Source: Pseudoflavonifractor intestinihominis (GTDB lineage: Bacteria; Bacillota; Clostridia; Oscillospirales; Oscillospiraceae). From it: a stretch of DNA of 64,000 nt. The DNA lies in the NCBI RefSeq assembly GCF_040096055.1, contig NZ_JBBMFK010000009.1, positions 62,001-126,000 on the forward strand, read 5' to 3'. This document shows positions 7,535 through 15,642 of this stretch, in pieces (within the stretch, counting starts at the first letter, position 1; the number at the start of each line of letters is the position of its first letter). The translations under genes and the position numbers were made by a program. The notes under the pieces were generated by a model that saw only the letters and a list, made by a program, of their open reading frames with translations, did not search any database and had not been told where the DNA came from.

Positions 7535-10291
7535 GTGCTGCTGAAGAACGATAACAGCGCCCTGCCTCTCTCTGACGGCGAGCGGGCGGTGTCCCTGTTC
7601 GGCCGCACCAGCGTGGACCCCATCTACACCGGCGCGGGCAGCGCGGCCACCGAGAGCAGCCCGGTGAACTACAAGACCGCCCTGGAGGAGGCCGGCTTCT
7701 CGGTCAACCCCGACCTCTATGACTTCTACGCCAACCACGCCATCTCCACCACGGTCAACAAGGTGACCATGCCCACCGGCATGGGCGACATGCCCGTGGA
7801 GTACACCGGCCGCGGCTTCATCTCTTCCATGGGCTCGGCCATGTTCATCAACGATATCATTGCCGAGGTGCCCGTCCAGGACTACCCCGACAGCCTGAAG
7901 GACTCCTTCACCTCCTATAACGGCGCGGCCATCGTGTTCATCGGCCGGGTTGGCGGCGAGGGCTGCGACCTGCCCACCGACATGAGCGACTACGCCCCCC
8001 GGGAGGAGGACAAGGACAAGGACAAGACCTACCTGGAGCTGAGCAGCATCGAGGAGGAGATGCTCGCCTACGTCAAGGAGCAGAAGGACGCGGGCGTGTT
8101 CAGTAAGATCATCGTGGTGTGCAACACCGCCAACGCCCTGGAGCTGGGCTTCCTGGAGGACGAGGCCTACGGCATCGACGCCGCCCTGTGGGTGGGCTGC
8201 ATCGGCGATCAGGGCGCCCGTGCCCTGGCCGACGTGCTCACCGGTGAGGTGACCCCCTCCGGCCGGACCGTGGACACCTATGTGTACGACCTGACCAAGG
8301 ACCCCTCTTTCCAGAACTTCCAGGAGCTCTACTACACCAACGTGGACGGCACCATCGGCGGCTATGAGTCCGGCTCCTTCATCGAGTATGAAGAGGGCAT
8401 CTACGTGGGCTACCGCTACTACGAGACCGCCGCCGCCGAGGCCCTGGCGGGCAACTACCCCGGCTTTGACTACGACGCCGCCGTCCAGTACCCCTTCGGC
8501 TACGGCCTCTCCTACACAGACTTCACCATGGAGTACGACGGCGCCCCCACCTATGCCGACGACACCTTCACCTTCAACGTGAAGGTGACCAACACCGGCG
8601 ACACCTACTCCGGCCGCCAGGTGGTGCAGATCTACGCCGAGGCCCCCTACACCTACGGCGGCGTGGAGAAGTCCAAGGTGGTGCTGGTGGCCTTCGGCAA
8701 GACCGACGAGCTGGAGCCCGGCGCCTCCCAGACCCTGACCCTCACCGTGCCCGCCGAGGCCCTGGCCTCCTATGACTACAAGGGCGAGGGCTGCTATGTG
8801 CTGGACGAGGGCGACTACACCTTCTACCTCAGCGACAACGCCCACAGTTGGGCTGAGCTGACCCAGGGCGACGGCAGCCGCATCTTTACCCAGCGCCTGG
8901 AGAAGGTGGTCTACAACCAGGACAACAAGCGCCCCTCCGACCAGGTGGCCGCGGTCAACCAGTTTGACCAGGTGTCCGACGTGTTCACCGACACCCCCGA
9001 GGAGGGCGCGCCCCTGAACATGACCCGTGCCGACTTTGCCGGCACCTTCCCCACCGCCCCCACCGCCGCCGACATGGAGGCCGACGAGGCCACCAAGACC
9101 GACCTGGAGACCATGTTCGACGAGAAGACCGACCCCACCTTGGGCAATGTGGAGGGCAGCATTGTCTACACCGATGAGATGTCCACCACCGGCGCCTCCA
9201 ACGGCCTGACCCTCATCGACCTGCGGGGCAAGGACTATGACGATCCCAGCTGGGACCTGCTGCTGGACGAGCTGAACATGAGCGAGGTGGCCAACATGCT
9301 GGCTAACGCCGGCTACAACACCGCCGAGATGCTCTCCATCGGCAAGCCCGCCACCCTGGACTACGACGGCCCCATGGGCTGGTCCACCTGGGTGAGCGCC
9401 GCCGGCGGCGACGCCGTGTGCCTGGGCTTCCCCGCCCAGGAGGTGCTGGCCGCCACCTGGAGCCAGGACCTGGCCTATGAGATGGGCAAGATGGTGGGCG
9501 AGCAGGGCCTGTACAACGGCTTCAACGGCTGGTACGCCCCCGCCATGAACACCCACCGCTCCGCCTTCGCCGGCCGCAACTACGAGTACTACTCCGAGGA
9601 CGGCCTCCTGTCCGGCAAGATGGCCGCCAGCGAGGTGTCCGGCGCCATGGAGAAGGGCGTGTACTGCTACCTGAAGCACTTCGCCCTCAACGACAAGGAG
9701 GACGGCCGCAACGGCATGGCCACCTTTGCCAACGAGCAGGCCATCCGCGAGATCTACATGAAGCCCTTTGAGCTGTGCGTCAAGGAGGCCTCCGCCACCA
9801 TCAACTACACCGGCGAGGACGGCCAGATGACCAGCCGGGAGATCAAGGCCGCCACCGCCATCATGAGCGCCTACAACTGCATCGGCACCCAGTGGTCCGG
9901 CGGCAACTACGGCATGATGACCCAGGTGCTCCGCAACGAGTGGGGCTTCGAGGGCGCCGTGATCTCCGACTACTACGGCGGCAACGCCTACATGGACCCC
10001 GATGAGGGCGTGCGGGCCGGCAACGACCTGATGCTCAACACCTTTGCCGACGGCTCCCTGTCCGACACCTCCTCCGCCACCGGCGTGACCGCCATGCGCA
10101 ACGCCGCCCACAATGTGCTCTACATGGTGGTCAACAGCAACGCCATGCAGGGCATCACCTCCGGCGTGACCATCCGTTACGCCCTGGCCGGCTGGCAGAA
10201 GGCCCTCATCGCCGGCGACGTGGTGGTGGCCGTCATCGTGGTGGCAGGCGCTGCCCTGCTGCTGCGGAAGAAGAAGACCGCAAAGGCCTGA
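7535..10291 (+). CDS. Glycoside hydrolase family 3 protein with reversed domain order, 5'-truncated
   Basis: Probable cell-surface beta-glycosidase. Domain order is GH3_C first (ERIEGEGIVLLKNDNSALPL onward), then a fibronectin III-like stretch (FTFNVKVTNTGDTYSGRQ), then the GH3 barrel. The permuted order is known in Ruminococcus and Butyrivibrio enzymes. Barrel motifs include K714-H715 in YLKHFALND and the likely nucleophile D812 in VISDYYG. A C-terminal transmembrane helix and KKK tail anchor it. GTG 7535 is the first start codon, but it has no ribosome binding site. In-frame GH3-like coding (SDYASAEELLSASEELAERI) continues upstream to about 7460, then meets kinase sequence. The N-terminus and any signal peptide are therefore missing. 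Confidence 0.85.
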   Translation: MLLKNDNSALPLSDGERAVSLFGRTSVDPIYTGAGSAATESSPVNYKTALEEAGFSVNPDLYDFYANHAISTTVNKVTMPTGMGDMPVEYTGRGFISSMGSAMFINDIIAEVPVQDYPDSLKDSFTSYNGAAIVFIGRVGGEGCDLPTDMSDYAPREEDKDKDKTYLELSSIEEEMLAYVKEQKDAGVFSKIIVVCNTANALELGFLEDEAYGIDAALWVGCIGDQGARALADVLTGEVTPSGRTVDTYVYDLTKDPSFQNFQELYYTNVDGTIGGYESGSFIEYEEGIYVGYRYYETAAAEALAGNYPGFDYDAAVQYPFGYGLSYTDFTMEYDGAPTYADDTFTFNVKVTNTGDTYSGRQVVQIYAEAPYTYGGVEKSKVVLVAFGKTDELEPGASQTLTLTVPAEALASYDYKGEGCYVLDEGDYTFYLSDNAHSWAELTQGDGSRIFTQRLEKVVYNQDNKRPSDQVAAVNQFDQVSDVFTDTPEEGAPLNMTRADFAGTFPTAPTAADMEADEATKTDLETMFDEKTDPTLGNVEGSIVYTDEMSTTGASNGLTLIDLRGKDYDDPSWDLLLDELNMSEVANMLANAGYNTAEMLSIGKPATLDYDGPMGWSTWVSAAGGDAVCLGFPAQEVLAATWSQDLAYEMGKMVGEQGLYNGFNGWYAPAMNTHRSAFAGRNYEYYSEDGLLSGKMAASEVSGAMEKGVYCYLKHFALNDKEDGRNGMATFANEQAIREIYMKPFELCVKEASATINYTGEDGQMTSREIKAATAIMSAYNCIGTQWSGGNYGMMTQVLRNEWGFEGAVISDYYGGNAYMDPDEGVRAGNDLMLNTFADGSLSDTSSATGVTAMRNAAHNVLYMVVNSNAMQGITSGVTIRYALAGWQKALIAGDVVVAVIVVAGAALLLRKKKTAKA

Positions 10292-10322
10292 TTTCCGACA
10301 AAATCCTACCTCCCCATAAAGA

Positions 10323-10360
10323 CGAGAAGGGCACAGCCAACGCTGTGCCCTTCTCGTTTT
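10323..10360. terminator. Terminator after the GH3 gene, shared with the convergent spoIIQ-like gene
   Basis: A perfect 15-bp stem (10323-10337 with 10342-10356) is followed by four T. Confidence 0.85.
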
Positions 10361-10384
10361 CTGCTTGGGGAAAGCCTGCGTTTG

Positions 10385-11128
10385 TTATTTCACATCCGGC
10401 AGATAGTCCAGCGGGTCCACATAGGCCCCGTCCTTGAGCATCTCCAGATGCAGATGGGAGGCGGTGAGGCTCTCGGACTTGGCGGTGCTGCCCACCGAGC
10501 CGATGATGTCCCCGGTGGTGACCACGTCGCCCACCTCCACGGTGGGCAGCTCGGCCAGGTTGGAGTACACGCTCACCATGCCGTTGCCGTGGTCAATGGT
10601 GACCGTTGTGCCCATAAAGTAGTCCTGCTCAATGGCGGTGACCGTGCCGCCTGCGGCGGCCTTCACCTGGATGCCCAGGTCGGCGGCGATGTCCACTCCC
10701 TCATGGGTCCGCCAGTCGCCCATGGTGGGGCTGAAGACCTGCTGGTCGGGGGAGAAGGCGTTGAGCACCGCGCCCTTTACCGGCCAGGTGTACACGGAGG
10801 AGGTGACCACCTCAGAGGGCTTGGGGCTGGACGAGGGGGCGGCGCTGGCGCTGGGGGCGGGCGTGGCCGAGGGAGTGGGGGTGGACGAGGCGGTGGCCGG
10901 AATGGTCGGCTTCACCGCGTCCACGGTGGGAGAGGGGGAGACGCTGGGACTGGGGGTGACGGTGACCTGCGCGGTCCCGCCCACCGGGGCGGCGGGGTCG
11001 TCCCCGCCCAGGGTGGAGAAGAGGTAATAGCCCGAGATTCCAATTGCGGCGACGCAGAGGAACAGGACTATGTAAAAGCCCTTCCCCGCCATGAAGTCGC
11101 TGAAGCGGTCGGTCCATGGTTTTTTCAT
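10385..11128 (-). CDS. spoIIQ: SpoIIQ-like M23 (LytM) peptidase-domain protein
   Basis: Membrane-anchored LytM-domain protein. In spore formers SpoIIQ spans the forespore membrane and joins SpoIIIAH to form the engulfment channel. One N-terminal helix (FYIVLFLCVAAIGISGYYLF) is followed by a long Pro/Ser/Thr linker (about 55-105) and an M23 domain. Both zinc-ligand motifs are intact: HEGVDI (HxxxD) and HLHLE (HxH). Clostridial SpoIIQ keeps these whereas the Bacillus protein lost one. GGAG lies 7 nt before ATG 11128. A generic M23 endopeptidase is the alternative; size, topology and a forespore-like promoter favour SpoIIQ. Confidence 0.75.
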   Translation of the reverse strand: MKKPWTDRFSDFMAGKGFYIVLFLCVAAIGISGYYLFSTLGGDDPAAPVGGTAQVTVTPSPSVSPSPTVDAVKPTIPATASSTPTPSATPAPSASAAPSSSPKPSEVVTSSVYTWPVKGAVLNAFSPDQQVFSPTMGDWRTHEGVDIAADLGIQVKAAAGGTVTAIEQDYFMGTTVTIDHGNGMVSVYSNLAELPTVEVGDVVTTGDIIGSVGSTAKSESLTASHLHLEMLKDGAYVDPLDYLPDVK

Positions 11129-11179
11129 TATGACGCTCCTATCCTAAGATTTGAGGGGGCCGGAGCTCCCTTCGCGTCC

Positions 11180-11209
11180 TATTGTGGACAGGGATGAGGA
11201 AAGATATAC
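11180..11209 (-). promoter_or_regulatory. Candidate sigma-F type promoter of the spoIIQ-like gene
   Basis: On the minus strand GTATA (11209-11205) and GTCCACAATA (11189-11180) are 15 nt apart, resembling GYATA / GGNRANANTW. Two positions of the -10 differ. Confidence 0.4.
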
Positions 11210-11293
11210 ATGAAAATACAAAAAAAGTAAATGAAGAGTAGTAAGATAGAGCGGGCGGAATGTAAACAAACTTGAAATTTTCCAGGCCCGGAA

Positions 11294-11322
11294 TTGACAT
11301 ATGACAACCTGTCAGGTATCAT
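11294..11322 (+). promoter_or_regulatory. Promoter and probable TetR operator of the efflux operon
   Basis: TTGACA (11294-11299) and TATCAT (11317-11322) are 17 nt apart. The spacer holds the perfect inverted repeat TGACA-ACC-TGTCA (11302-11314). Repressor bound here would block RNA polymerase, so the first gene, tetR, is probably autoregulated. Confidence 0.75.
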
Positions 11323-11354
11323 GACGGAGAGATTACCATGTGCGGAGGGATGAG

Positions 11355-11987
11355 ATGCCGAGCACGACGTTTTTCAACCTGCCGGCGGAGAAGCGGGAGA
11401 AGCTGCTCTCCGCCGCCCGGGCGGAATTTGCCCGGGTGCCCTATGCGGAGGCCTCCATCAACAAGATGATCCAGACCGCGGACATCCCCAGGGGCAGCTT
11501 TTACATGTACTTCCGGGACAAGGAGGAGCTGTTCCTCTATCTGGCGGGGGAGTACGGCAAGCGGCTCACCGCCCTGATGGAGGAGCTGCTGGAGAGGCGG
11601 CAGGGGGATATTTTTGCCGCCTTTCTGGACCTGTTCGACCGGGTCCAGGCGGAGTACCGGGCCCCGGAGAGGAGCGAGGGCTGCCGCCACGTCATCAGCA
11701 TTGTGCGCAACAACAGCGGCGCACAGCTCTCCTCCCTGCTGGGGATGGAGGGCTGCCTGCCCCCGCCGGGGCGTCTGGTGGAGTGGGTGGACCCCAGGCT
11801 GCTGGACCTGCGCAGCGCCGACGACCTGGATAGCATGTTCCACATCCTGATGGGCGTCACCGGCCAGGCGATGCTCCGGGGCATCCAGGCGGAGGACCCG
11901 TCGGCGGTGCGGGACGCCTACCGGCGCACGCTGGACATCTTAAAACGAGGCATGGCGCGCAAACCGTCTGAGCCGCAGCATGAGTAA
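11355..11987 (+). CDS. TetR/AcrR-family transcriptional repressor
   Basis: Likely repressor of the export operon it leads. The N-terminal DNA-binding helix-turn-helix is seen in AEASINKMIQTADIPRGSFY followed by MYFRDKEELFLYL. The C-terminal ligand domain is not assignable. ATG 11355 (MPSTTFF) is chosen because GGAGG sits 6 nt upstream; the frame opens 15 nt earlier at a GTG without a site. The next gene starts 13 nt after the stop, so tetR is co-transcribed with the transporter, and an inverted repeat lies in its promoter. Confidence 0.9.
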   Translation: MPSTTFFNLPAEKREKLLSAARAEFARVPYAEASINKMIQTADIPRGSFYMYFRDKEELFLYLAGEYGKRLTALMEELLERRQGDIFAAFLDLFDRVQAEYRAPERSEGCRHVISIVRNNSGAQLSSLLGMEGCLPPPGRLVEWVDPRLLDLRSADDLDSMFHILMGVTGQAMLRGIQAEDPSAVRDAYRRTLDILKRGMARKPSEPQHE

Positions 11988-12000
11988 AAGGAGAATCAGC

Positions 12001-13710
12001 ATGGAAAGCACGGAAATCAAGTCAGCGTCCCCAAAGGCCCCGACGGCTCCCGCCAGGCCGGAGTTCAAGATCCCAAAGCCCAAGAAAAAGCGCAGATGGA
12101 TCAAGGTGCTCATCGTACTGGTGATTCTGGCCGCGCTGGTGTTCTGGTTCCTGGTGCGGCCCATTTTGAGCGCCTCCAGCCAGATCGAGAACATGCTCTA
12201 CCAGACCGGCACGGCGGAGTACCGGGATCTGACCGTCTCGGTGTCGGGTACCGGCACCGTGGAGCCCGCCGACTCCTACCAGGTCACCGCCCTGGTGAAG
12301 GGGGAGATCCTGGACGCCCCCTTTGAGGAGGGCGACCAGGTGGAGAAGGGGGACGTGCTCTATCAGATCGACTCCTCCGACGTGCAGAATTCCATCGAGC
12401 GGGCGGAGATCACGGTGGAGCAGGCCCGGCTGAGCTACCAGAACGCCCTGGACAGCAAGGAGGACGCCGCAGAGAACACCGACGTGAAGGCCAGCGACAC
12501 CGGTGTGATTCAGAAACTGTACTATGGGGCGGGGGATACGGTGACCGTCGGCACGCCCATCGCGGACATTCTGGACCGGGACACCATGAAGCTGACCATC
12601 CCCTTCCACTCCGCCGACGCGGCGGCCTTCTACGTGGGCGAGAGCGCCACGGTGTACGTGGACGGCACCGCCGAGACCCTCCAGGGCACGGTGGAGTCCA
12701 TCTCCCCCGTGGACCAGGCGGGCACGGGGGGCACCCTGGTCCGGGAGATCACCATCACCGTCTCCAACCCGGGGGCCCTGTCCGACCAGAACACCGGCAC
12801 CGCCTCGGTGGGCGGGGCGGACTGCGCGGGCACCGGCGCCTTTGACTACGCCGCTCAGTCCACCGTCACCGCCAGGACCAGCGGCACTCTGGCGTCCCTC
12901 ACCGTCTCCGAGGGGGACCGGGTGACCAAGGACCAGATCATCGGCGCCTTTGAGGCCACCGATATGGACAGCCAGATCAAAAACGCGGAACTCAGCCTCC
13001 GCTCCGCCGAGCTGAGCCTCCAGAGCACCAAGGACCAGCTGGAGAACTACACCATCACCTCTCCCATCTCGGGCACGGTGATCGAGAAGAACTACAAGGC
13101 CGGGGATAACCTGGACACCACCGCCGCGGCGGCGGGCTATCTGGCGGTCATCTACGACATGTCCAGCCTCAGCTTCACCATGAATATCGACGAGCTGTAT
13201 ATCGGCCAGATCGAGGTGGGCCAGGAGGTGCGCATCACCGCCGACGCCCTGGAGGGCCAGGAGTTCACCGGTCACGTGAGCAAGATCAATATCAACGGCA
13301 CCACCATGAACGGCGTCACCACCTACCCGGTCACCGTGGCGATCGACAACCCCGGCGACCTGCTGCCCGGCATGAACGTGTCCGCCGAGATTCTGGTGGA
13401 GCACGCCGAGCACGTGCTCTGCGTGCCGGTGGAGATGGTGGGCCGGGGCGACGTGGTGCAGGTGCTGCCCGCCGACGCCTATGACAAGGACGGCAACCCG
13501 GACTACGCCCGCCTGGTGGAGACCCCGGTGGAGCTGGGCCGCAACGACGACCAGTACATCGAGATCCTCTCCGGCCTGAGCGAGGGGGATACGGTGGTGT
13601 ACAAGATGGAGCAGACCAACCTGATCGAGCAGCTCATGACGGGCGCGGCCCAGTCCGGCGGAGCTCAGGCCGGTGGGGCGGCCACCTCTGGGACGGAGAC
13701 CGAGCCATGA
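12001..13710 (+). CDS. Efflux RND/MacA-type periplasmic-adaptor-like membrane fusion protein
   Basis: Adaptor subunit of a MacAB-like exporter. A basic cytoplasmic tail and one transmembrane helix (about residues 35-52) anchor an extracellular adaptor. There are two lipoyl-hairpin units: VKGEILDAPFEEGDQVEKGD and, later, TARTSGTLASLTVSEGDRVT, each followed by a coiled-coil half. A beta-barrel and a membrane-proximal domain follow (VLCVPVEMVGRGDVVQVL). The duplicated lipoyl unit makes it longer (569 residues) than E. coli MacA (about 370). ATG 12001 has AAAGGAG 7 nt upstream and is preferred over 11980. The stop overlaps the ATPase start (ATGA). Confidence 0.85.
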   Translation: MESTEIKSASPKAPTAPARPEFKIPKPKKKRRWIKVLIVLVILAALVFWFLVRPILSASSQIENMLYQTGTAEYRDLTVSVSGTGTVEPADSYQVTALVKGEILDAPFEEGDQVEKGDVLYQIDSSDVQNSIERAEITVEQARLSYQNALDSKEDAAENTDVKASDTGVIQKLYYGAGDTVTVGTPIADILDRDTMKLTIPFHSADAAAFYVGESATVYVDGTAETLQGTVESISPVDQAGTGGTLVREITITVSNPGALSDQNTGTASVGGADCAGTGAFDYAAQSTVTARTSGTLASLTVSEGDRVTKDQIIGAFEATDMDSQIKNAELSLRSAELSLQSTKDQLENYTITSPISGTVIEKNYKAGDNLDTTAAAAGYLAVIYDMSSLSFTMNIDELYIGQIEVGQEVRITADALEGQEFTGHVSKININGTTMNGVTTYPVTVAIDNPGDLLPGMNVSAEILVEHAEHVLCVPVEMVGRGDVVQVLPADAYDKDGNPDYARLVETPVELGRNDDQYIEILSGLSEGDTVVYKMEQTNLIEQLMTGAAQSGGAQAGGAATSGTETEP

Positions 13711-14459
13711 TCAAATTTACCGATGTCTATAAGATCTACCCCATGGGGGACACGGCGGTCCACGCCCTGGACGGGGTGTCCTTTGAGATCGACGAGGGGG
13801 AGTTCGTGGCCATTGTGGGCCAGTCCGGCTCAGGCAAATCCACGGCCATGAACATCATCGGCTGCCTGGACGTGCCCACCAGCGGCACCTATGAGCTGGC
13901 GGGGGTGGACGTGTCCACCATGGACGACGACCAGCAGGCCGTCATCCGCAACAAGATGCTGGGCTTCATCTTCCAGCAGTACAACCTGATCCCCACCCTC
14001 GATGTGCTGGAGAACGTGGAGCTGCCCCTGCTCTACGGCGGCATGTCCTCCTCGGAGCGCCGGGCGGCGGCCATGAAGGCCCTGGACGCGGTGGGCCTGA
14101 GCAGCAAGTACAAGAACCGGCCCAACCAGCTCTCAGGCGGCCAGCAGCAGCGGGTGTCCATCGCCCGGGCCCTGGCGGGCAACCCGGGGGTCATCCTGGC
14201 CGACGAGCCCACCGGCGCACTGGACTCCCGGACGGGCCGGGAGGTGCTCTCCTTCCTCCAGCAGCTCAACGCCGCAGGGCACACCATCGTGCTCATCACC
14301 CACGACAACTCCATCGCCATCCGGGCCCAGCGGATCATTCGCCTCCAGGACGGGCGCATCATCTACGACGGGGACGCCCACGACCCCCGGGCCGTGGTCC
14401 AGCCCACCGAGAGCGGCGGGGAGGAGCCCGCGGGCTTCGGAGAGGAGGGGGAGGCATGA
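13707..14459 (+). CDS. ABC transporter ATP-binding protein, MacB/LolD type
   Basis: Energises the exporter encoded with its neighbours. Walker A GQSGSGKST, Q-loop FIFQQYN, signature LSGGQQQR, Walker B VILADEPTGALD and H-loop ITHDN are all intact. The 250 residues include a C-terminal extension of about 25 acidic or Gly-rich residues. It overlaps the adaptor upstream and the permease downstream by 4 nt each, so the three are translated as a coupled unit. Confidence 0.93.
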   Translation: MIKFTDVYKIYPMGDTAVHALDGVSFEIDEGEFVAIVGQSGSGKSTAMNIIGCLDVPTSGTYELAGVDVSTMDDDQQAVIRNKMLGFIFQQYNLIPTLDVLENVELPLLYGGMSSSERRAAAMKALDAVGLSSKYKNRPNQLSGGQQQRVSIARALAGNPGVILADEPTGALDSRTGREVLSFLQQLNAAGHTIVLITHDNSIAIRAQRIIRLQDGRIIYDGDAHDPRAVVQPTESGGEEPAGFGEEGEA

Positions 14460-15628
14460 GCTTTTCCCAGTCCTTCCGTCTGGCGGTCAAGAGCCTGGCC
14501 ACCAGCAAAATGCGGGCCCTGCTCACCATGCTGGGCATCATCATCGGCGTGGCCGCCGTCATCATCATCATCTCCCTGGGCGACGGCATGAACGACATGA
14601 TCAACTCGGAGTTTGAGAAGATGGGCACCAACCTGCTCCAGGTCCAGATCATGGGCCGGGGCACCGCACAGAACATTGACGAAGAGGCGATATACGCCCT
14701 GGAGGACGAGAACCCGGACTGCATTGCCGCCATGAGCCCCAGCGTCAGCTCCATGGCCACGGTGAAGCAGGGCTCCGACACTCTGAGCACCACCCTCACC
14801 GGCGTGGGGGAGGAGTACATCACCGTCAAGAGCCTGGAGCTGAGCCAGGGCCGGTTCATCCAGTACATCGACACTGCGCGGATGCAGGATGTGTGCGTCA
14901 TCGGCTCCTATGTCAGCGAGGAGAACTTCAACGGCGCCGGCCTGGGGGAGAAGCTGTACATCAACGGCAATGAGTACACCGTGGTGGGCGTGCTGGCCGA
15001 GCAGGCGGACAACACCTCCTACGGCGGCGACAACGCCGTCTACATCCCCTACACCAACGCCACCCGGCTCAACGGCAACGCGGTCATCAGCCAGTACCTG
15101 TTCACCGCCACCAGCGAGGACACCAACGCCCGGGCCAAGGCGGTGATCGAGAGCACCCTGGAGCAGTTCTGCGGCGACGATGACTCCTATATGGTCATCT
15201 CCATGAGCGAGATGATGAACATGCTGGGCAACATCCAGGGCACGGTCATGACCGTCCTGGTGGCCATTGCCGCCATCTCCCTGCTGGTGGGCGGCATCGG
15301 CATCATGAACATCATGCTGGTGTCGGTGACCGAGCGCACCCGGGAGATCGGCATCCGCAAGTCCCTGGGCGCCAAGGGCAAGGACATCCGCAGGCAGTTC
15401 ATTATCGAGGCGGGCACCACCTCCATTCTGGGCGGCATCATCGGCATCGTGCTGGGCGTGGTGCTGGCCACAGTGGCGGGCAATATCGTGGGCATCACGG
15501 CCAAGGCCTCCCTGTCCGCCATTGTGATCTCCGCCGGTGTGTCCCTGGCGGTGGGCGTGATCTTCGGCTATCTGCCCGCCAACAAGGCCGCCAAGCTCAA
15601 CCCCATTGACGCCCTGCGCTACGAGTAA
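14456..15628 (+). CDS. ABC transporter permease, MacB/FtsX family
   Basis: Membrane subunit of the MacAB-like exporter. One N-terminal helix (ALLTMLGIIIGVAAVIIIIS) precedes a large extracellular MacB core domain (about 45-260). Three C-terminal helices form the FtsX domain, with GGIGIMNIMLVSVTERTREI and GIRKSLGA motifs typical of the family. In Gram-positive bacteria such systems usually export peptides, antibiotics or lipids. The substrate here is unknown. Confidence 0.92.
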   Translation: MSFSQSFRLAVKSLATSKMRALLTMLGIIIGVAAVIIIISLGDGMNDMINSEFEKMGTNLLQVQIMGRGTAQNIDEEAIYALEDENPDCIAAMSPSVSSMATVKQGSDTLSTTLTGVGEEYITVKSLELSQGRFIQYIDTARMQDVCVIGSYVSEENFNGAGLGEKLYINGNEYTVVGVLAEQADNTSYGGDNAVYIPYTNATRLNGNAVISQYLFTATSEDTNARAKAVIESTLEQFCGDDDSYMVISMSEMMNMLGNIQGTVMTVLVAIAAISLLVGGIGIMNIMLVSVTERTREIGIRKSLGAKGKDIRRQFIIEAGTTSILGGIIGIVLGVVLATVAGNIVGITAKASLSAIVISAGVSLAVGVIFGYLPANKAAKLNPIDALRYE

Positions 15629-15642
15629 AGGAGCATACAAAG

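Noticed and set aside
7409..10111. A 900-codon open frame antisense to the GH3 gene.
   Set aside because: The opposite strand encodes clear GH3 motifs; this translation is only Gly/Val/His/Leu-rich repetition without domains.
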